A stretch of 64,000 bases of DNA from assembly GCF_000187245.1 (NCBI RefSeq), contig NC_027865.1, forward strand, positions 248,001 to 312,000. The letters are read 5' to 3'. The stretch is from Ogataea parapolymorpha DL-1. Its lineage: Eukaryota > Ascomycota > Pichiomycetes > Pichiales > Pichiaceae. The notes under the pieces were generated by a model. The model did not search any database. It was not told where the DNA came from and saw only the letters and a program-made list of their open reading frames with translations. Position numbers and translations under genes: made by a program. Positions 1-8,528 of this stretch are shown piece after piece; positions within the stretch are counted from its first letter, which is position 1, and each line of letters opens with the position of its first letter.

Positions 1-1172
1 AGGAAGACAAGAGCAAGCTGCTTTCCGAGATCCAGTCTGCGTTCAGTGACGAGGAGGGCGACGACTTTTTGCAGAAAAAAGAGGTGCAGCGAGAGATCAA
101 GCCTGTGAAGTCACTTCCAGACCCACAACAGGACGGAGAGAAGTTTTTGGAGGCATTTTTGGAGAAAGAAGCATGGATTCCCGAGCAGGAGGATTCGAGA
201 CCAGAGATGGAAGAGGACGACGAGGAGTTTGACGAGGCGGCTGAGAAGTTCGAAAATGCCTACAATTTCCGTTTTGAGGACCCGAACGCCGCCGAAATCA
301 TCTCGTATGCCAGATCGCAGGCCACTATGAGAAGAGAGAAGATGAACAGCAGAAAGAAGCAGAGGTTAAAGAAAAAAGAGGAGCAGCTGAGGGAGGAGGA
401 AGAGAAGCAGGAGCTTTTGCGCAAGAAAAAACAGAAGAAAGCTACTCAAGTTCTGGACCGTTTGAAGGAAATCAAGGAGGCAGTTGGCGATCAGGTTTCT
501 GAGGAAACAATAGCACGCGTATTTGGCGATAGTTTGTTGAACGATGACTTTGACGATGCTGAATGGGACAGCAAAATGGCGGAGATTTTCAACGAGGCTT
601 TCTATGAAGAAGAGGGCAAGCCAGAGAAGCCTGAAGTGGAGTTGAGCGACGAGGAGGAGGAAAATGAAACAGAAGGAGAGATGGAGGAAATTGAACAAGG
701 GGGAGAGGTGGAAAAAGAAGAAGAAGAGGAGACGAAGGAGAACAAATCCAAAAAGTCGAAGAAGAAGGAAGAAAAAATTGGCAAAAAGAAGGAAAGGCAG
801 AAATTGAAGGAAGTGGCCGAGAAGCTAGTCAGTGCCAACACCCCCAAACTTCTGGAGGAAGTTGAAGAAGAACGTGGCAGGAGCAAAGATAAAGAGGAAA
901 TCAAGTTCAGGTACCGTGAAGTTTCTCCGGAGTCGTTTGGCCTCACGACCAGAGAGATTCTCGTTGCAGATGATAAGGATTTGAATGAGCTTATAGGACT
1001 CAAGAAGTTTGCTCCGTACAGACCGAAGGAGCTAAAGCTAAAGGACAAGAGGAAATACGCCAAAAAGAAGAGGCTACGTGAATGGCGGATGAAAGTCTTC
1101 AAGAGCGCCGACGGACTGGCCGACGACGAGCCTGCTACCAAAAAACATAAAGTGAATAGATCGGATAATTAA
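1..1172 (+). CDS. KRI1: Kri1 ribosome biogenesis protein, 3' part (5' end outside window)
   Basis: The frame is open from the window edge (first full codon at base 3), so about 389 C-terminal residues are visible; the S. cerevisiae protein is about 590 aa. Kri1 is a nucleolar partner of Krr1, needed for 40S subunit assembly and early pre-rRNA processing. The visible part has a long Lys/Glu-rich, coiled-coil-prone region, an acidic stretch, and the family's conserved C-terminal block, including FGLTTREILVADDKDLNELI and YAKKKRLREWRMKVF. Identification rests on these blocks. The first ATG in the visible frame is internal and is not the start. The next gene lies 1.7 kb downstream on the same strand. 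Confidence 0.93.
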   Translation, partial: EDKSKLLSEIQSAFSDEEGDDFLQKKEVQREIKPVKSLPDPQQDGEKFLEAFLEKEAWIPEQEDSRPEMEEDDEEFDEAAEKFENAYNFRFEDPNAAEIISYARSQATMRREKMNSRKKQRLKKKEEQLREEEEKQELLRKKKQKKATQVLDRLKEIKEAVGDQVSEETIARVFGDSLLNDDFDDAEWDSKMAEIFNEAFYEEEGKPEKPEVELSDEEEENETEGEMEEIEQGGEVEKEEEEETKENKSKKSKKKEEKIGKKKERQKLKEVAEKLVSANTPKLLEEVEEERGRSKDKEEIKFRYREVSPESFGLTTREILVADDKDLNELIGLKKFAPYRPKELKLKDKRKYAKKKRLREWRMKVFKSADGLADDEPATKKHKVNRSDN

Positions 1173-1626
1173 TTTGATAATGGGTGAGGTACAGTTATGA
1201 GTGATGATTTAAACCTGCCTGCAGTGGTAATGTGCAGCAGTGTTGTACGTCATTTTTGGCGCCCAAATATATGATAAATTGCAAGTGACAGTCATAAAAA
1301 GTTACTCCCGTTTTATACCGCTCTTCTATTGGGAATGTCATTTACTCCGCTAGAAACTCAAGCTGGAAACTCATCGCCAGCGCTTGACGGCAACAACTCA
1401 GTCCATTAAAGACTCACAGATTCGATCAGCCCAGCATCTGTCGCTTAGCTCTAGGAGCTTAACATTTTGACTCATCGGCGCCAATGCTCATATCCTACCA
1501 AAGACCTTGTCGCATAATCCCGTCACTGCCGCCTTACTTGATTGGCCATGGTGAGCAAAAACTTGGCGCTTGGAACACAGGTCCAACTGGTTTTTAGTTG
1601 CTACATGCACGATAAAGACCTGCTTT

Positions 1627-1674
1627 TATCGCTCTGTTTCAAGTAATTGTGAAAAATTGTGAAACAGAGCGATA
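1627..1674. repeat. Inverted repeat, 15-bp arms
   Basis: The arms TATCGCTCTGTTTCA (1627-1641) and TGAAACAGAGCGATA (1660-1674) are perfectly complementary around an 18-nt AT-rich loop. The loop and right arm also hold a short direct repeat, AATTGTGAAA. In DNA this could form a cruciform, or it could bind a dimeric protein. It lies only 2 bp from the next inverted repeat. Confidence 0.85.
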
Positions 1675-1676
1675 TT

Positions 1677-1724
1677 TATCCTCCCGGCGAAAATACTAGC
1701 GCCGGTTTTCCTAATGGGAGGATA
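1677..1724. repeat. Nested inverted repeat (9-bp outer, 6-bp inner arms)
   Basis: Outer arms TATCCTCCC (1677-1685) and GGGAGGATA (1716-1724) are perfect. Inside them, CCGGCG (1684-1689) pairs with CGCCGG (1700-1705). The outer and inner arms share two bases on the left, so the two hairpins are partly alternative. It directly abuts the 15-bp-arm inverted repeat and precedes the CCCCT/AGGGG array, whose arms have a similar CTCCC/GGGAG flavour. Confidence 0.8.
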
Positions 1725-1795
1725 CGTCGACGCAGCCCATGCTGCGGAGGGGACATATAGAACTTTTGAAGTACTGAAAACTGAATTTTAACGTA

Positions 1796-2010
1796 CCTCC
1801 CCTTACATGGAAAGGGAGAGCGCATCCCCTCTATAGAAGGGGAGATGTATATCCCCCCTTCAGATAGGGAGAAATATAAAATGCGTTCCCCCTACAGAAG
1901 GGAAGAAATGTATCCCCCCTTTCAAATAGAGGGAAGGCAAATTATATGCCCTCCCTGTTTGGGGTGGGTAGCCTCTCCCCCTCCCCTATGGTCAGGAGAG
2001 CCGCATCCAC
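1796..2010. repeat. Degenerate tandem array of about eight CCCCT...AGGGG hairpin units
   Basis: C-tracts (CCCCT, CCCCCTT, CCCTCCC and similar) start near 1799, 1825, 1853, 1888, 1913, 1949, 1974 and 2007, so spacing alternates between roughly 25-27 and 33-36 nt. Most are followed, 6-12 nt later, by a complementary G-tract (AAGGGGA, AGGGAGA, AAGGGAA, GAGGGAA). Linkers resemble one another (GAGCGCAT, GAGATGTAT, GAAATGTAT, GAGCCGCAT). CCCCT/AGGGG is the core of the yeast stress response element bound by Msn2/4-type zinc fingers, so the array could be a dense STRE cluster. Equally it could be a decaying minisatellite. Boundaries are approximate and the units are imperfect. Confidence 0.7.
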
Positions 2011-2818
2011 CCCTAGTTTCGAAAGTATACTTCCCGTCTTTCTAGTACAGGGCAGTGGTGGAACCCCATACCGGACGACCTATGGCAGTATACTTTCCCG
2101 GGCTTGCCCCGTCATGATAGTAGTTCAATGTGTGGTATAACTGGAATCTTTAAAAACTGGAGATGGCAAAAAACGTGATTTGGTAGCAAAATCTTAGAAA
2201 TGTCAGAAGTGTTGCGTAAAGGAAGTTGATATCCAATTGCTATACTGGTGAACGCTCCACACTGGAGGGGGCATCTCCAGCAAAACGCACCAAGTGAACG
2301 GTTATATCGCTGCATTCTATTCGTTAGCGCTAACAACATCGTCAGCCAATTGCAAAGCAATTCTTCAGGGGAATTCGATATCTGCTGACCTCGATTCAAG
2401 CTTCAAGGCCGTACTTCGTGCCAAATCTGTGCAAAGCGTCGCTCGGTAATTAAACCCGCGCCAGCATCTGCACACAAATTGACAGGTTCCTAGTCCTTTC
2501 AGTACCCCTGGATGAGGTTATAGAACCTATCCCGTTTCTTGCAAGCCAAAATGGATGCCCCACAATCCAACATCCACGTGAAGACACTGCAGATATTAGA
2601 CCGTTATCCATCTGTCTTGTAAAATCCAGTTAATCAACGCAATGGGCCCAATGTGTCTTCTATTGGACTCCAAGGCGAGGAAAACGGAGTCCTCCCAAGC
2701 TAGCCAATATGAGAGTATCGTCCGTGATGAACAGAGAGCTTCCTGAAGGGGGCACATCTGATGTACCAATAATGAGCAGTCTGCTGTCCATGGAGTTATA
2801 TTCTGGGGCGCCAGGCCC

Positions 2819-2826
2819 TATATATA
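2819..2826 (+). promoter_or_regulatory. Candidate TATA box of KRE29
   Basis: TATATATA lies 76-83 bp upstream of the ATG at 2902, a normal distance for a yeast TATA element. This is sequence match only, with no other support. Confidence 0.4.
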
Positions 2827-2901
2827 CGTGGGCGTCTAATAGGGGTGCAGACTTAAAGATTAGGTAATTAATAACAAATTTTCGAATTATTTGTTGATAC
2901 C

Positions 2902-4689
2902 ATGAATGGGGCCTCTTCAGGGCCATCTCAGTCTCCGCGAAGCCTGAAACAGCAGCGGTTCTGTGTTTCTCCGCGGCAGATACGCAGTCCTGGCGGCGAA
3001 GGCGCCGCCCGGGAGATCAGTTTTGGCCGCAGTACAGGCGACTCCGAAGGGTCTTCGGACGAGGATATATTCAATGTGCGGAAAAAGGCCAAGACAGAGC
3101 GCAAGACAACACCAAAATCCATTAAAGAAACCAATTCGATAACTTCTTTACTGTCTACGGCTGTGCAGGCGCGGTCGAAGGACAAGCTGAGCAAGGATCT
3201 GGGATTCGACCTGGATTCTGCTCTAAAAGTGACATCGATCAGCAGAAAGCACGAGAAAGTGATGCAGCTAAGACGCGAGGAGGACGAAATAGACCGCATG
3301 GTGGAAAAAAGCGAGGCAGAACTGCGGCAACAGCAGCAGGCTGCCCAGGAACTGGACAAACAGATCCTTGCGCGGGTGGACCCGTCGCAGAAGAGCTATA
3401 TCGAGCACCTCCGAGAACGGATGCTAAACGGCGATGCGGCCGTCACAGACGTGTGTTTTCTCGATAAACCAGGGTTATATGGCAAGACGTCTACCACAAG
3501 GCTCGAGCTGCTGCCGGAGACCCTGCTGGGAGAGGGGCGCTGGTACTTGGACCGAAAAACGTTAAGCTTGGACGTGATTACCGATTTCATGCAGCTCTCA
3601 GCGACCAGTGTGTGGCGAATGTTGCAGACGGACCTCAGCAACGAGATTGTGGCTGACGAGGGCCTTATTCGCGATTTTATGCTGGCCGACGGGATGGTGG
3701 GCCACAGAGCAGAGTTCAAGATCGAGTCGAAAAAAAGTTTCCCCCACGTAACCACACAGGTGATGAAGTTGCAGTTTCTGCTATCGCTGGTGCGCTCGTC
3801 CAAAACGAAAACGGCAGGTTTGCCTGAGTTGCGCGCGTTCGTCACCATTGTCGTCCGTCTGCTCGTTGACTCGCGTGTCAATGAGCCCAACGTCGACGAC
3901 TACATCTGTTTGGGCCAAGGAAGCGTGCATGCCATTCAGCTGCTCAACGAGATGCTTGTGAGTCTCGGGCAGTGGTATTTCGAGCTTTTTGAGCGGCCGT
4001 TTTCCGAACTTGCTCGCGAATGGGTCCGGCTGGTGTGCGACATCGTCGACAACGAGCTTGGCGCGCACGTAACGCTCGTCCACCGTCTTATTTGCAACGT
4101 GCAGCAGCTAACGGTCCCGATCCTGCGCTACCTTAAACTCTGGCTAATATTCAAGTTTCTCATCGAAAAGACTGCCAACGACGAGTCCAAGCTCGACTCT
4201 GCCGGGCTGCAAGGCCTGTCCCGGCAACTACTGACGTACGCGTTTGAAAAAGAGGACATGGTAGCTGCGCTGTACCATTTCACCCGCATTTTCAGCCAGT
4301 GCTCGCTAAAATTGGCCGCCGAAACCCGCACTAGCCCGACGTTGCAGGATACGCTTGCGCGTCTCAAGCTGTACCAGATGGCGGTGTTCATGACGTTGGG
4401 GTGGCTGAAAACCTCGCTGCTCAACAAAAGACTCGGCTTCTCGCTCAACGAGGCCACATACTACTCGACCGACTACTACGAGCGGCTGCAACTGGACCTG
4501 TCCGGGGTGCCCGAAAACGAATATCTATTACACCACATCAAGTTCTATATCAACATGGTCAAGAACAGGTATTTCCGCAACTACAGCGGCGCAATTCTGC
4601 CAACGGTGACGGAGTGCGTTGCCGTTCTGACCAACGTTCTGGCGCGGATCGAGCGCGAGCTCACAATGCCCGAGATCTTCACCGACTGA
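2902..4689 (+). CDS. KRE29: KRE29/NSE6-like Smc5/6 complex subunit (CANIN type)
   Basis: A 595-aa protein with an N-terminal disordered, charged region (residues 1 to about 125), a short coiled-coil-prone Glu/Gln stretch (about 115-150) and an all-helical C-terminal domain. Sequence alone gives only a weak match to the CANIN (Coiled-coil SMC6 And NSE5 INteracting) family. The main support is position: the gene converges on an SDT1/PHM8 nucleotidase, exactly as KRE29 (YER038C) and PHM8 (YER037W) do in S. cerevisiae. Kre29/Nse6 pairs with Nse5 and loads the Smc5/6 complex during DNA repair. Its stop codon lies inside the 3' end of the neighbour (11-bp overlap). The Nse2/Mms21 subunit of the same complex is encoded near 44 kb. 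Alternative: an unrelated fungal helical protein. Confidence 0.68.
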   Translation: MNGASSGPSQSPRSLKQQRFCVSPRQIRSPGGEGAAREISFGRSTGDSEGSSDEDIFNVRKKAKTERKTTPKSIKETNSITSLLSTAVQARSKDKLSKDLGFDLDSALKVTSISRKHEKVMQLRREEDEIDRMVEKSEAELRQQQQAAQELDKQILARVDPSQKSYIEHLRERMLNGDAAVTDVCFLDKPGLYGKTSTTRLELLPETLLGEGRWYLDRKTLSLDVITDFMQLSATSVWRMLQTDLSNEIVADEGLIRDFMLADGMVGHRAEFKIESKKSFPHVTTQVMKLQFLLSLVRSSKTKTAGLPELRAFVTIVVRLLVDSRVNEPNVDDYICLGQGSVHAIQLLNEMLVSLGQWYFELFERPFSELAREWVRLVCDIVDNELGAHVTLVHRLICNVQQLTVPILRYLKLWLIFKFLIEKTANDESKLDSAGLQGLSRQLLTYAFEKEDMVAALYHFTRIFSQCSLKLAAETRTSPTLQDTLARLKLYQMAVFMTLGWLKTSLLNKRLGFSLNEATYYSTDYYERLQLDLSGVPENEYLLHHIKFYINMVKNRYFRNYSGAILPTVTECVAVLTNVLARIERELTMPEIFTD

Positions 4690-5596
4690 GGAGCTCGGGA
4701 CACACTTTTTCGAGCTCTAAAATGTCCCGGATAACAATAATGCCCTCACGCTCGGCCTGCGAGCCGGCGGCCAGCTCCTGCATGTCCTCGTCGCGCTCGA
4801 CAAATTGAATAACCTTGCCCCAGCCGTACTTTTTCGCGGCCACCACGTTCAGGCCCGAGTCGTCGACGAAATATGCGTTTTTGGGGTCGATCACGCCGGC
4901 CTGGCGCAATGCCTGGTCGAAACTCTCCTTCATCGGCTTGCACGTGAGCGGGAACTTGGCGTAGTCGCAGAATGTAATGCCGTCAAACAGATCTCCAATG
5001 CCCAGTAGCCGCACCACGCGCAGTCCATGGTTCTTGTATGCATTCGTGTACAGCCACAGCCGGCCTACCTTGCCCGCCCTTTTGATCCGCAGCAGCATTT
5101 CGCGCAACTTGGGGTTAGGGCGCAATATCTTGTCCAGAGGAAGAGCGTCGTCCACCACCTTGTTGTACTCCAAAGCGTCGATCTTGTGCAGTCGCACCAG
5201 CCCCTCAATCGCCAGCCCGTACTCCTTGTAGTACTTCATGTGCAACGCGTGCGCGTCCTCGTCGTTTAAATGCAAATGCTCTTTGAAAAACCGATGGATA
5301 TAGACCTGCATCAGATCGTGGATCTTGGTCGAGCGCTTATAAAGGCAGTTGTCGATGTCGAAGAAAAACACCTTTTCGTTGTCCGGCGGAACCGGGCCGA
5401 CACCATAGCGTAGGCTCACCTCGGGCAGGTTCCTTGCCAGCCGGTCGGCGTCGAGCTGATCCTCGTCCAGGTTCGCCTGCGACTGCGAGTTGCGGCTCAG
5501 GATCTCGGCCTCCGCCTGCGACAGCGCCGTGCCGCCGTCTCCCACGGTCTTTTCCAGTCTGCGGACCTCGTCCAATCCGTTCATTCGAGCGGCCAT
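4679..5596 (-). CDS. SDT1: Pyrimidine 5'-nucleotidase of the SDT1/PHM8 HAD family
   Basis: A 305-aa HAD-superfamily phosphatase. Motif I is FFFDIDNCLY with the nucleophile Asp80 and Asp82. Motif II lies at LWLYTNA, and the acidic motif near the end is YFVDDSGLN. Family members hydrolyse pyrimidine nucleotides (Sdt1) or nucleotides and lysophosphatidate under starvation (Phm8); a single gene here may serve both roles. About 70 residues precede the HAD core, longer than in Sdt1 but similar to Phm8. It converges with the KRE29-like gene and overlaps its last 11 bases. It shares a 213-bp divergent spacer with RIM9. Confidence 0.88.
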   Translation of the reverse strand: MAARMNGLDEVRRLEKTVGDGGTALSQAEAEILSRNSQSQANLDEDQLDADRLARNLPEVSLRYGVGPVPPDNEKVFFFDIDNCLYKRSTKIHDLMQVYIHRFFKEHLHLNDEDAHALHMKYYKEYGLAIEGLVRLHKIDALEYNKVVDDALPLDKILRPNPKLREMLLRIKRAGKVGRLWLYTNAYKNHGLRVVRLLGIGDLFDGITFCDYAKFPLTCKPMKESFDQALRQAGVIDPKNAYFVDDSGLNVVAAKKYGWGKVIQFVERDEDMQELAAGSQAEREGIIVIRDILELEKVCPELLSR

Positions 5597-5809
5597 GATA
5601 CACAGTTAATTTTCTTAGTCATATCGACCCGGAGAAATATTCCCTGCCGCACCCGTACACCACAGGAGCGTCCATCCCTCGCATGCGGCTATTCTTTGCA
5701 GCGGCTGTGCAGCCTGGTTATGAACGTAAACAATCATCAAACCGCCGTGTGCTGCTGCCCTTGTAAAGCCACAAATATCTGTCCCACAAAAAATATATAT
5801 ATCGCCTTT

Positions 5810-7288
5810 ATGAAGTTCCATACACACACGCTGGCCTTTGTGCTCCAGCTTGTCTCGTTGGCGTTTTTGATCCTGGCCCTGGTGTCGGTGCCCATCTCCG
5901 CCAAGCTGGCCTTGTCGCGCACGCAGCACTACGCCTTTGGCTCGTTTGGGTACTGCGATACAAGCTCCAACAAGTGCGAGTACTCGTTTGCCGACGGCAA
6001 GTATCTGGATCTTGGGTCGGGCTGGAAAATGAGCAACGAATCCAGGAAGACCCTGTGCAAGCTTATTTTAGCCACGCCAGCCGCCGTGGGTCTCACTCTT
6101 GTGAGCAGCATCCTTGTTTTCTGGGGCCACTTCCGTTGGGCAGGCCGCTCTGCCGTTTTCTGGGCTTTTTGCACGTTGCTAGCCGTTCTGTCGTTTGCAG
6201 GAGCTACTCTTGTTTGTGTTTCTGTGGTGTTGTTATTTTTCCCCCATATCACGTGGACGGGCTGGCTGCTTGTTCCCGCGGCAGCCCTCAACTTGCTGAG
6301 CCTCGTGCTGATCATCGTCGCGCTCAAAGTCGGCCCGCAGAGCTACGCAGACGACGATGACGATGATAAGCTGAGTATGTTTGGCGAAAAGGCCGTCAGC
6401 GACTCCACCGCGTCGTTCCTGCGAAAACCGTACACCGGTGGGTTTACTGGCCCTACAGGGTTCCCCACACGGTCATCGCTGGATGAGGAGCCGGAAAAGC
6501 TACGAGACTTTACTGTCGCGCAACACGAGTCGGGCTCGCAAGAGTTTGGCAGCAGCGTGTTCAACGAAAAGCCGGCCCACACGCCTGTTTCCGAAACCGC
6601 GATTAACTCCAGCACGCCCGAACTTAAGTTGCCCGACATTTCAAACCCGTACCTGTCGAGCTCGGAAAACACCCACTCGCGTTCCGGGCTGAGCAACCGT
6701 TTGAACGTGCCTGAGAAGGATATTTCGTCGCCTGTTGCGTCGAGCATCTATTCGCGCGACGAGCGTCTCAAGCTGTCGAGCGATAACTTGCCCGACAATC
6801 ATTCGGGCGATTCGAACGAGATGAACTCGAGCGCTGCGTCAGACTTCACGAGTGTTTCGCAGCGAGAAATCAACCCCAAATATTATAAAGGGGCGCCCCA
6901 AAGAGCCAAGCTGCCCGGCCAGTACATGCCGGCTCCTAACGGACCTCCACTGCCGTACAGCGGACAATACTATCCACAGCAGGCGCCCGTGCCGATGCCG
7001 CCTCCGCAGCACCAGCCGTACTATGCTCCATCGTACAACCCGCCAAAGCCCAAGAGCAGAGCGGATATTCTTTTCAACAACAATCCCGACTTTGCCCTTG
7101 GGGGCGGTGGACCGCGGCGCATGGGATACAAGAAATTTGGCGGAGGCCCGCTGCAAGGAATGCACCCGGGCATGATTGGACGGGACGCCATTCCGCAACA
7201 TATGGCATCGGGCAGCTACAAAAACAGGCCGCGGCCCAACTTCCCTGCGGCCTCGTTATCCAAAGACAGTCCCTACGGAAGACTGTAA
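5810..7288 (+). CDS. RIM9: Rim9/PalI pH-sensing pathway membrane protein
   Basis: A 492-aa protein starting at ATG 5810; the longer open frame upstream begins only at TTG. It has four predicted membrane segments in the first 180 residues, arranged as in the SUR7/PalI family: one N-terminal helix, an extracellular loop with the FGSFGYCDTSSNKCEYSF cysteine motif, then three more helices. A long cytosolic Ser/Pro-rich tail follows, ending in a Pro/Tyr/Gln-rich and Gly-rich part. Rim9 helps Rim21 sense alkaline pH or plasma-membrane stress and feeds the Rim101 pathway. S. cerevisiae Rim9 is shorter (about 240 aa); the long tail is like PalI of filamentous fungi and other yeasts. Confidence 0.85.
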   Translation: MKFHTHTLAFVLQLVSLAFLILALVSVPISAKLALSRTQHYAFGSFGYCDTSSNKCEYSFADGKYLDLGSGWKMSNESRKTLCKLILATPAAVGLTLVSSILVFWGHFRWAGRSAVFWAFCTLLAVLSFAGATLVCVSVVLLFFPHITWTGWLLVPAAALNLLSLVLIIVALKVGPQSYADDDDDDKLSMFGEKAVSDSTASFLRKPYTGGFTGPTGFPTRSSLDEEPEKLRDFTVAQHESGSQEFGSSVFNEKPAHTPVSETAINSSTPELKLPDISNPYLSSSENTHSRSGLSNRLNVPEKDISSPVASSIYSRDERLKLSSDNLPDNHSGDSNEMNSSAASDFTSVSQREINPKYYKGAPQRAKLPGQYMPAPNGPPLPYSGQYYPQQAPVPMPPPQHQPYYAPSYNPPKPKSRADILFNNNPDFALGGGGPRRMGYKKFGGGPLQGMHPGMIGRDAIPQHMASGSYKNRPRPNFPAASLSKDSPYGRL

Positions 7289-7382
7289 TGTACATTAGAA
7301 TCCGAGAAATCGATCGATAGAGCGTGCTTTGATTATCTGATTATTTATTGCTTCTCCATTTCTGAAATATATCCGTTGCAGA

Positions 7383-8450
7383 CTACCCGCTTTCTGCAAG
7401 CAGGGAGTCGTAGTCGTCGTTGGGCGTGTTTGGCGTAGCTGGCTGGTCTGCCGGCTGATCTGCCGGCTGGTTGGGCTGTGCAGGTTTCGGTTCGTAGTAG
7501 TGGTCCACTCTTTTTGGCTTCACTATAAGGATCATGAGGAACAGCAGAATCAGCAGCACGAGGAAAAACACCAGCTTGCACTTGGCCGTGGCCTTTTGGT
7601 ATTTTTCGGCCTTTTTCATCTGTTTATCTGCTCCTTTCACGTCGGCAACCGTCTTGCTCAAATTGTAGTCAATCCTGTCCAGCACCGTTCCCTGGTCTAC
7701 CACCATATTTTCGAGCTCTTTGAAAATCGTGGAGATTTCTATCACGCCCTGTGCAATCTTGTAAATCTCCTCTTCCCTCTGGTGGAGGTACTCGTCGCTG
7801 ATGGTTTCCTGTTGCGACATGAGTTGCTGTGATGACTCCTGCAGCGCCTGGCGCGAGTATGACTCAATGTTCTCGCTGGACTCTGTCTGGACAAACTTGT
7901 TGCCGCCCTTGGTGTCTATGAGGGGCACCTCGAACTCGTCTTCTTTGAGGTAGCGGATGTAGCTGTTCTGGAGACTTCGGAACTGCGTCGACAGATCCTG
8001 CGTGCGAATGGCCAGACTCTTTTTCAGATTGTCCACCATTTCGGTCTCGGCCGCCTTTTGAAACTGCAGCCGTGAATCGTCGAGCGTTTTAATTTCGGAG
8101 TACATGAGCTGGAAGCTCTTTGTGATTTTAAAGGACAGCTCTTTAATTTTGGCGTCGTCCTCGGTGGTGTCACTGAACCCAGGGAGCAGGTTCTTCTTAT
8201 AGAGCTTGCCCAATTCCGTGATTTTCGTCTCGATGTCTGCCAGCATGAGCTCTGAATTGCGCTGCAGCTCGACAATGCTGGGGGGCAACTCCACCATCTC
8301 TGTTTCGCCGGTGTCCGAGTACGGCTGGATGAGGCCCTCTTCCTCGTCCTTGAGCCCGTCAAAGCGGTCTGCCTTGCTGGAGAACACGCCGCGGTGGTGT
8401 GGGAATGTTCGGCGGTACGAGATGTACAAATTTGTGCGGTCTCTAAACAT
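7383..8450 (-). CDS. TLG2: Tlg2 t-SNARE (syntaxin 16 family)
   Basis: A 355-aa syntaxin acting in endosome-to-trans-Golgi traffic. The N-terminus MFRDRTNLYISYRRTF is the classic N-peptide that binds the SM protein Vps45. A three-helix Habc region follows, then a Qa-SNARE motif at about residues 230-290 and one membrane anchor at about 292-311 (FFLVLLILLFLMILIV). Unlike most syntaxins, but as in yeast Tlg2, there is a tail of about 45 residues after the anchor; here it is Pro/Gln/Asp-rich with repeated QPAD units. It converges with RIM9 (94-bp gap) and lies 78 bp downstream of FAB1 on the same strand. Confidence 0.96.
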   Translation of the reverse strand: MFRDRTNLYISYRRTFPHHRGVFSSKADRFDGLKDEEEGLIQPYSDTGETEMVELPPSIVELQRNSELMLADIETKITELGKLYKKNLLPGFSDTTEDDAKIKELSFKITKSFQLMYSEIKTLDDSRLQFQKAAETEMVDNLKKSLAIRTQDLSTQFRSLQNSYIRYLKEDEFEVPLIDTKGGNKFVQTESSENIESYSRQALQESSQQLMSQQETISDEYLHQREEEIYKIAQGVIEISTIFKELENMVVDQGTVLDRIDYNLSKTVADVKGADKQMKKAEKYQKATAKCKLVFFLVLLILLFLMILIVKPKRVDHYYEPKPAQPNQPADQPADQPATPNTPNDDYDSLLAESG

Positions 8451-8528
8451 GCAAGAGAATATAAATAATTATTTATTTATTTAATAATAAAATATATTAT
8501 TTTTCAAGTGGTAGCAGCGAAATCCGCC

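Larger units (their letters stand above)
1173..2901. other. Gene-free stretch of 1.7 kb between KRI1 and KRE29
   Basis: No convincing coding sequence was found: the open frames are under 100 codons and show no recognisable motif. It holds two neighbouring perfect inverted repeats (1627-1724), a degenerate tandem array of CCCCT/AGGGG hairpin units (about 1796-2010), and a TATA-like box near KRE29 (2819-2826). I saw no tRNA B box and no credible C/D snoRNA pair. At a locus where most intergenic gaps are under 150 bp, this length is unusual. It could be a complex promoter, a decayed element, an origin or another chromosomal site; the sequence does not decide. Confidence 0.7.

Noticed and set aside
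602..1141. 179-codon Ser/Phe-rich frame opposite KRI1
   Set aside because: A shadow of the Glu/Lys codons of KRI1 on the complementary strand.
1199..1330. Possible C/D-box snoRNA (GTGATGA near 1201)
   Set aside because: No CTGA D box at a suitable distance and no terminal stem.
1845..2140. Two short overlapping plus-strand frames in the CCCCT array
   Set aside because: The translation simply follows the repeat units; low complexity, no conserved motif.
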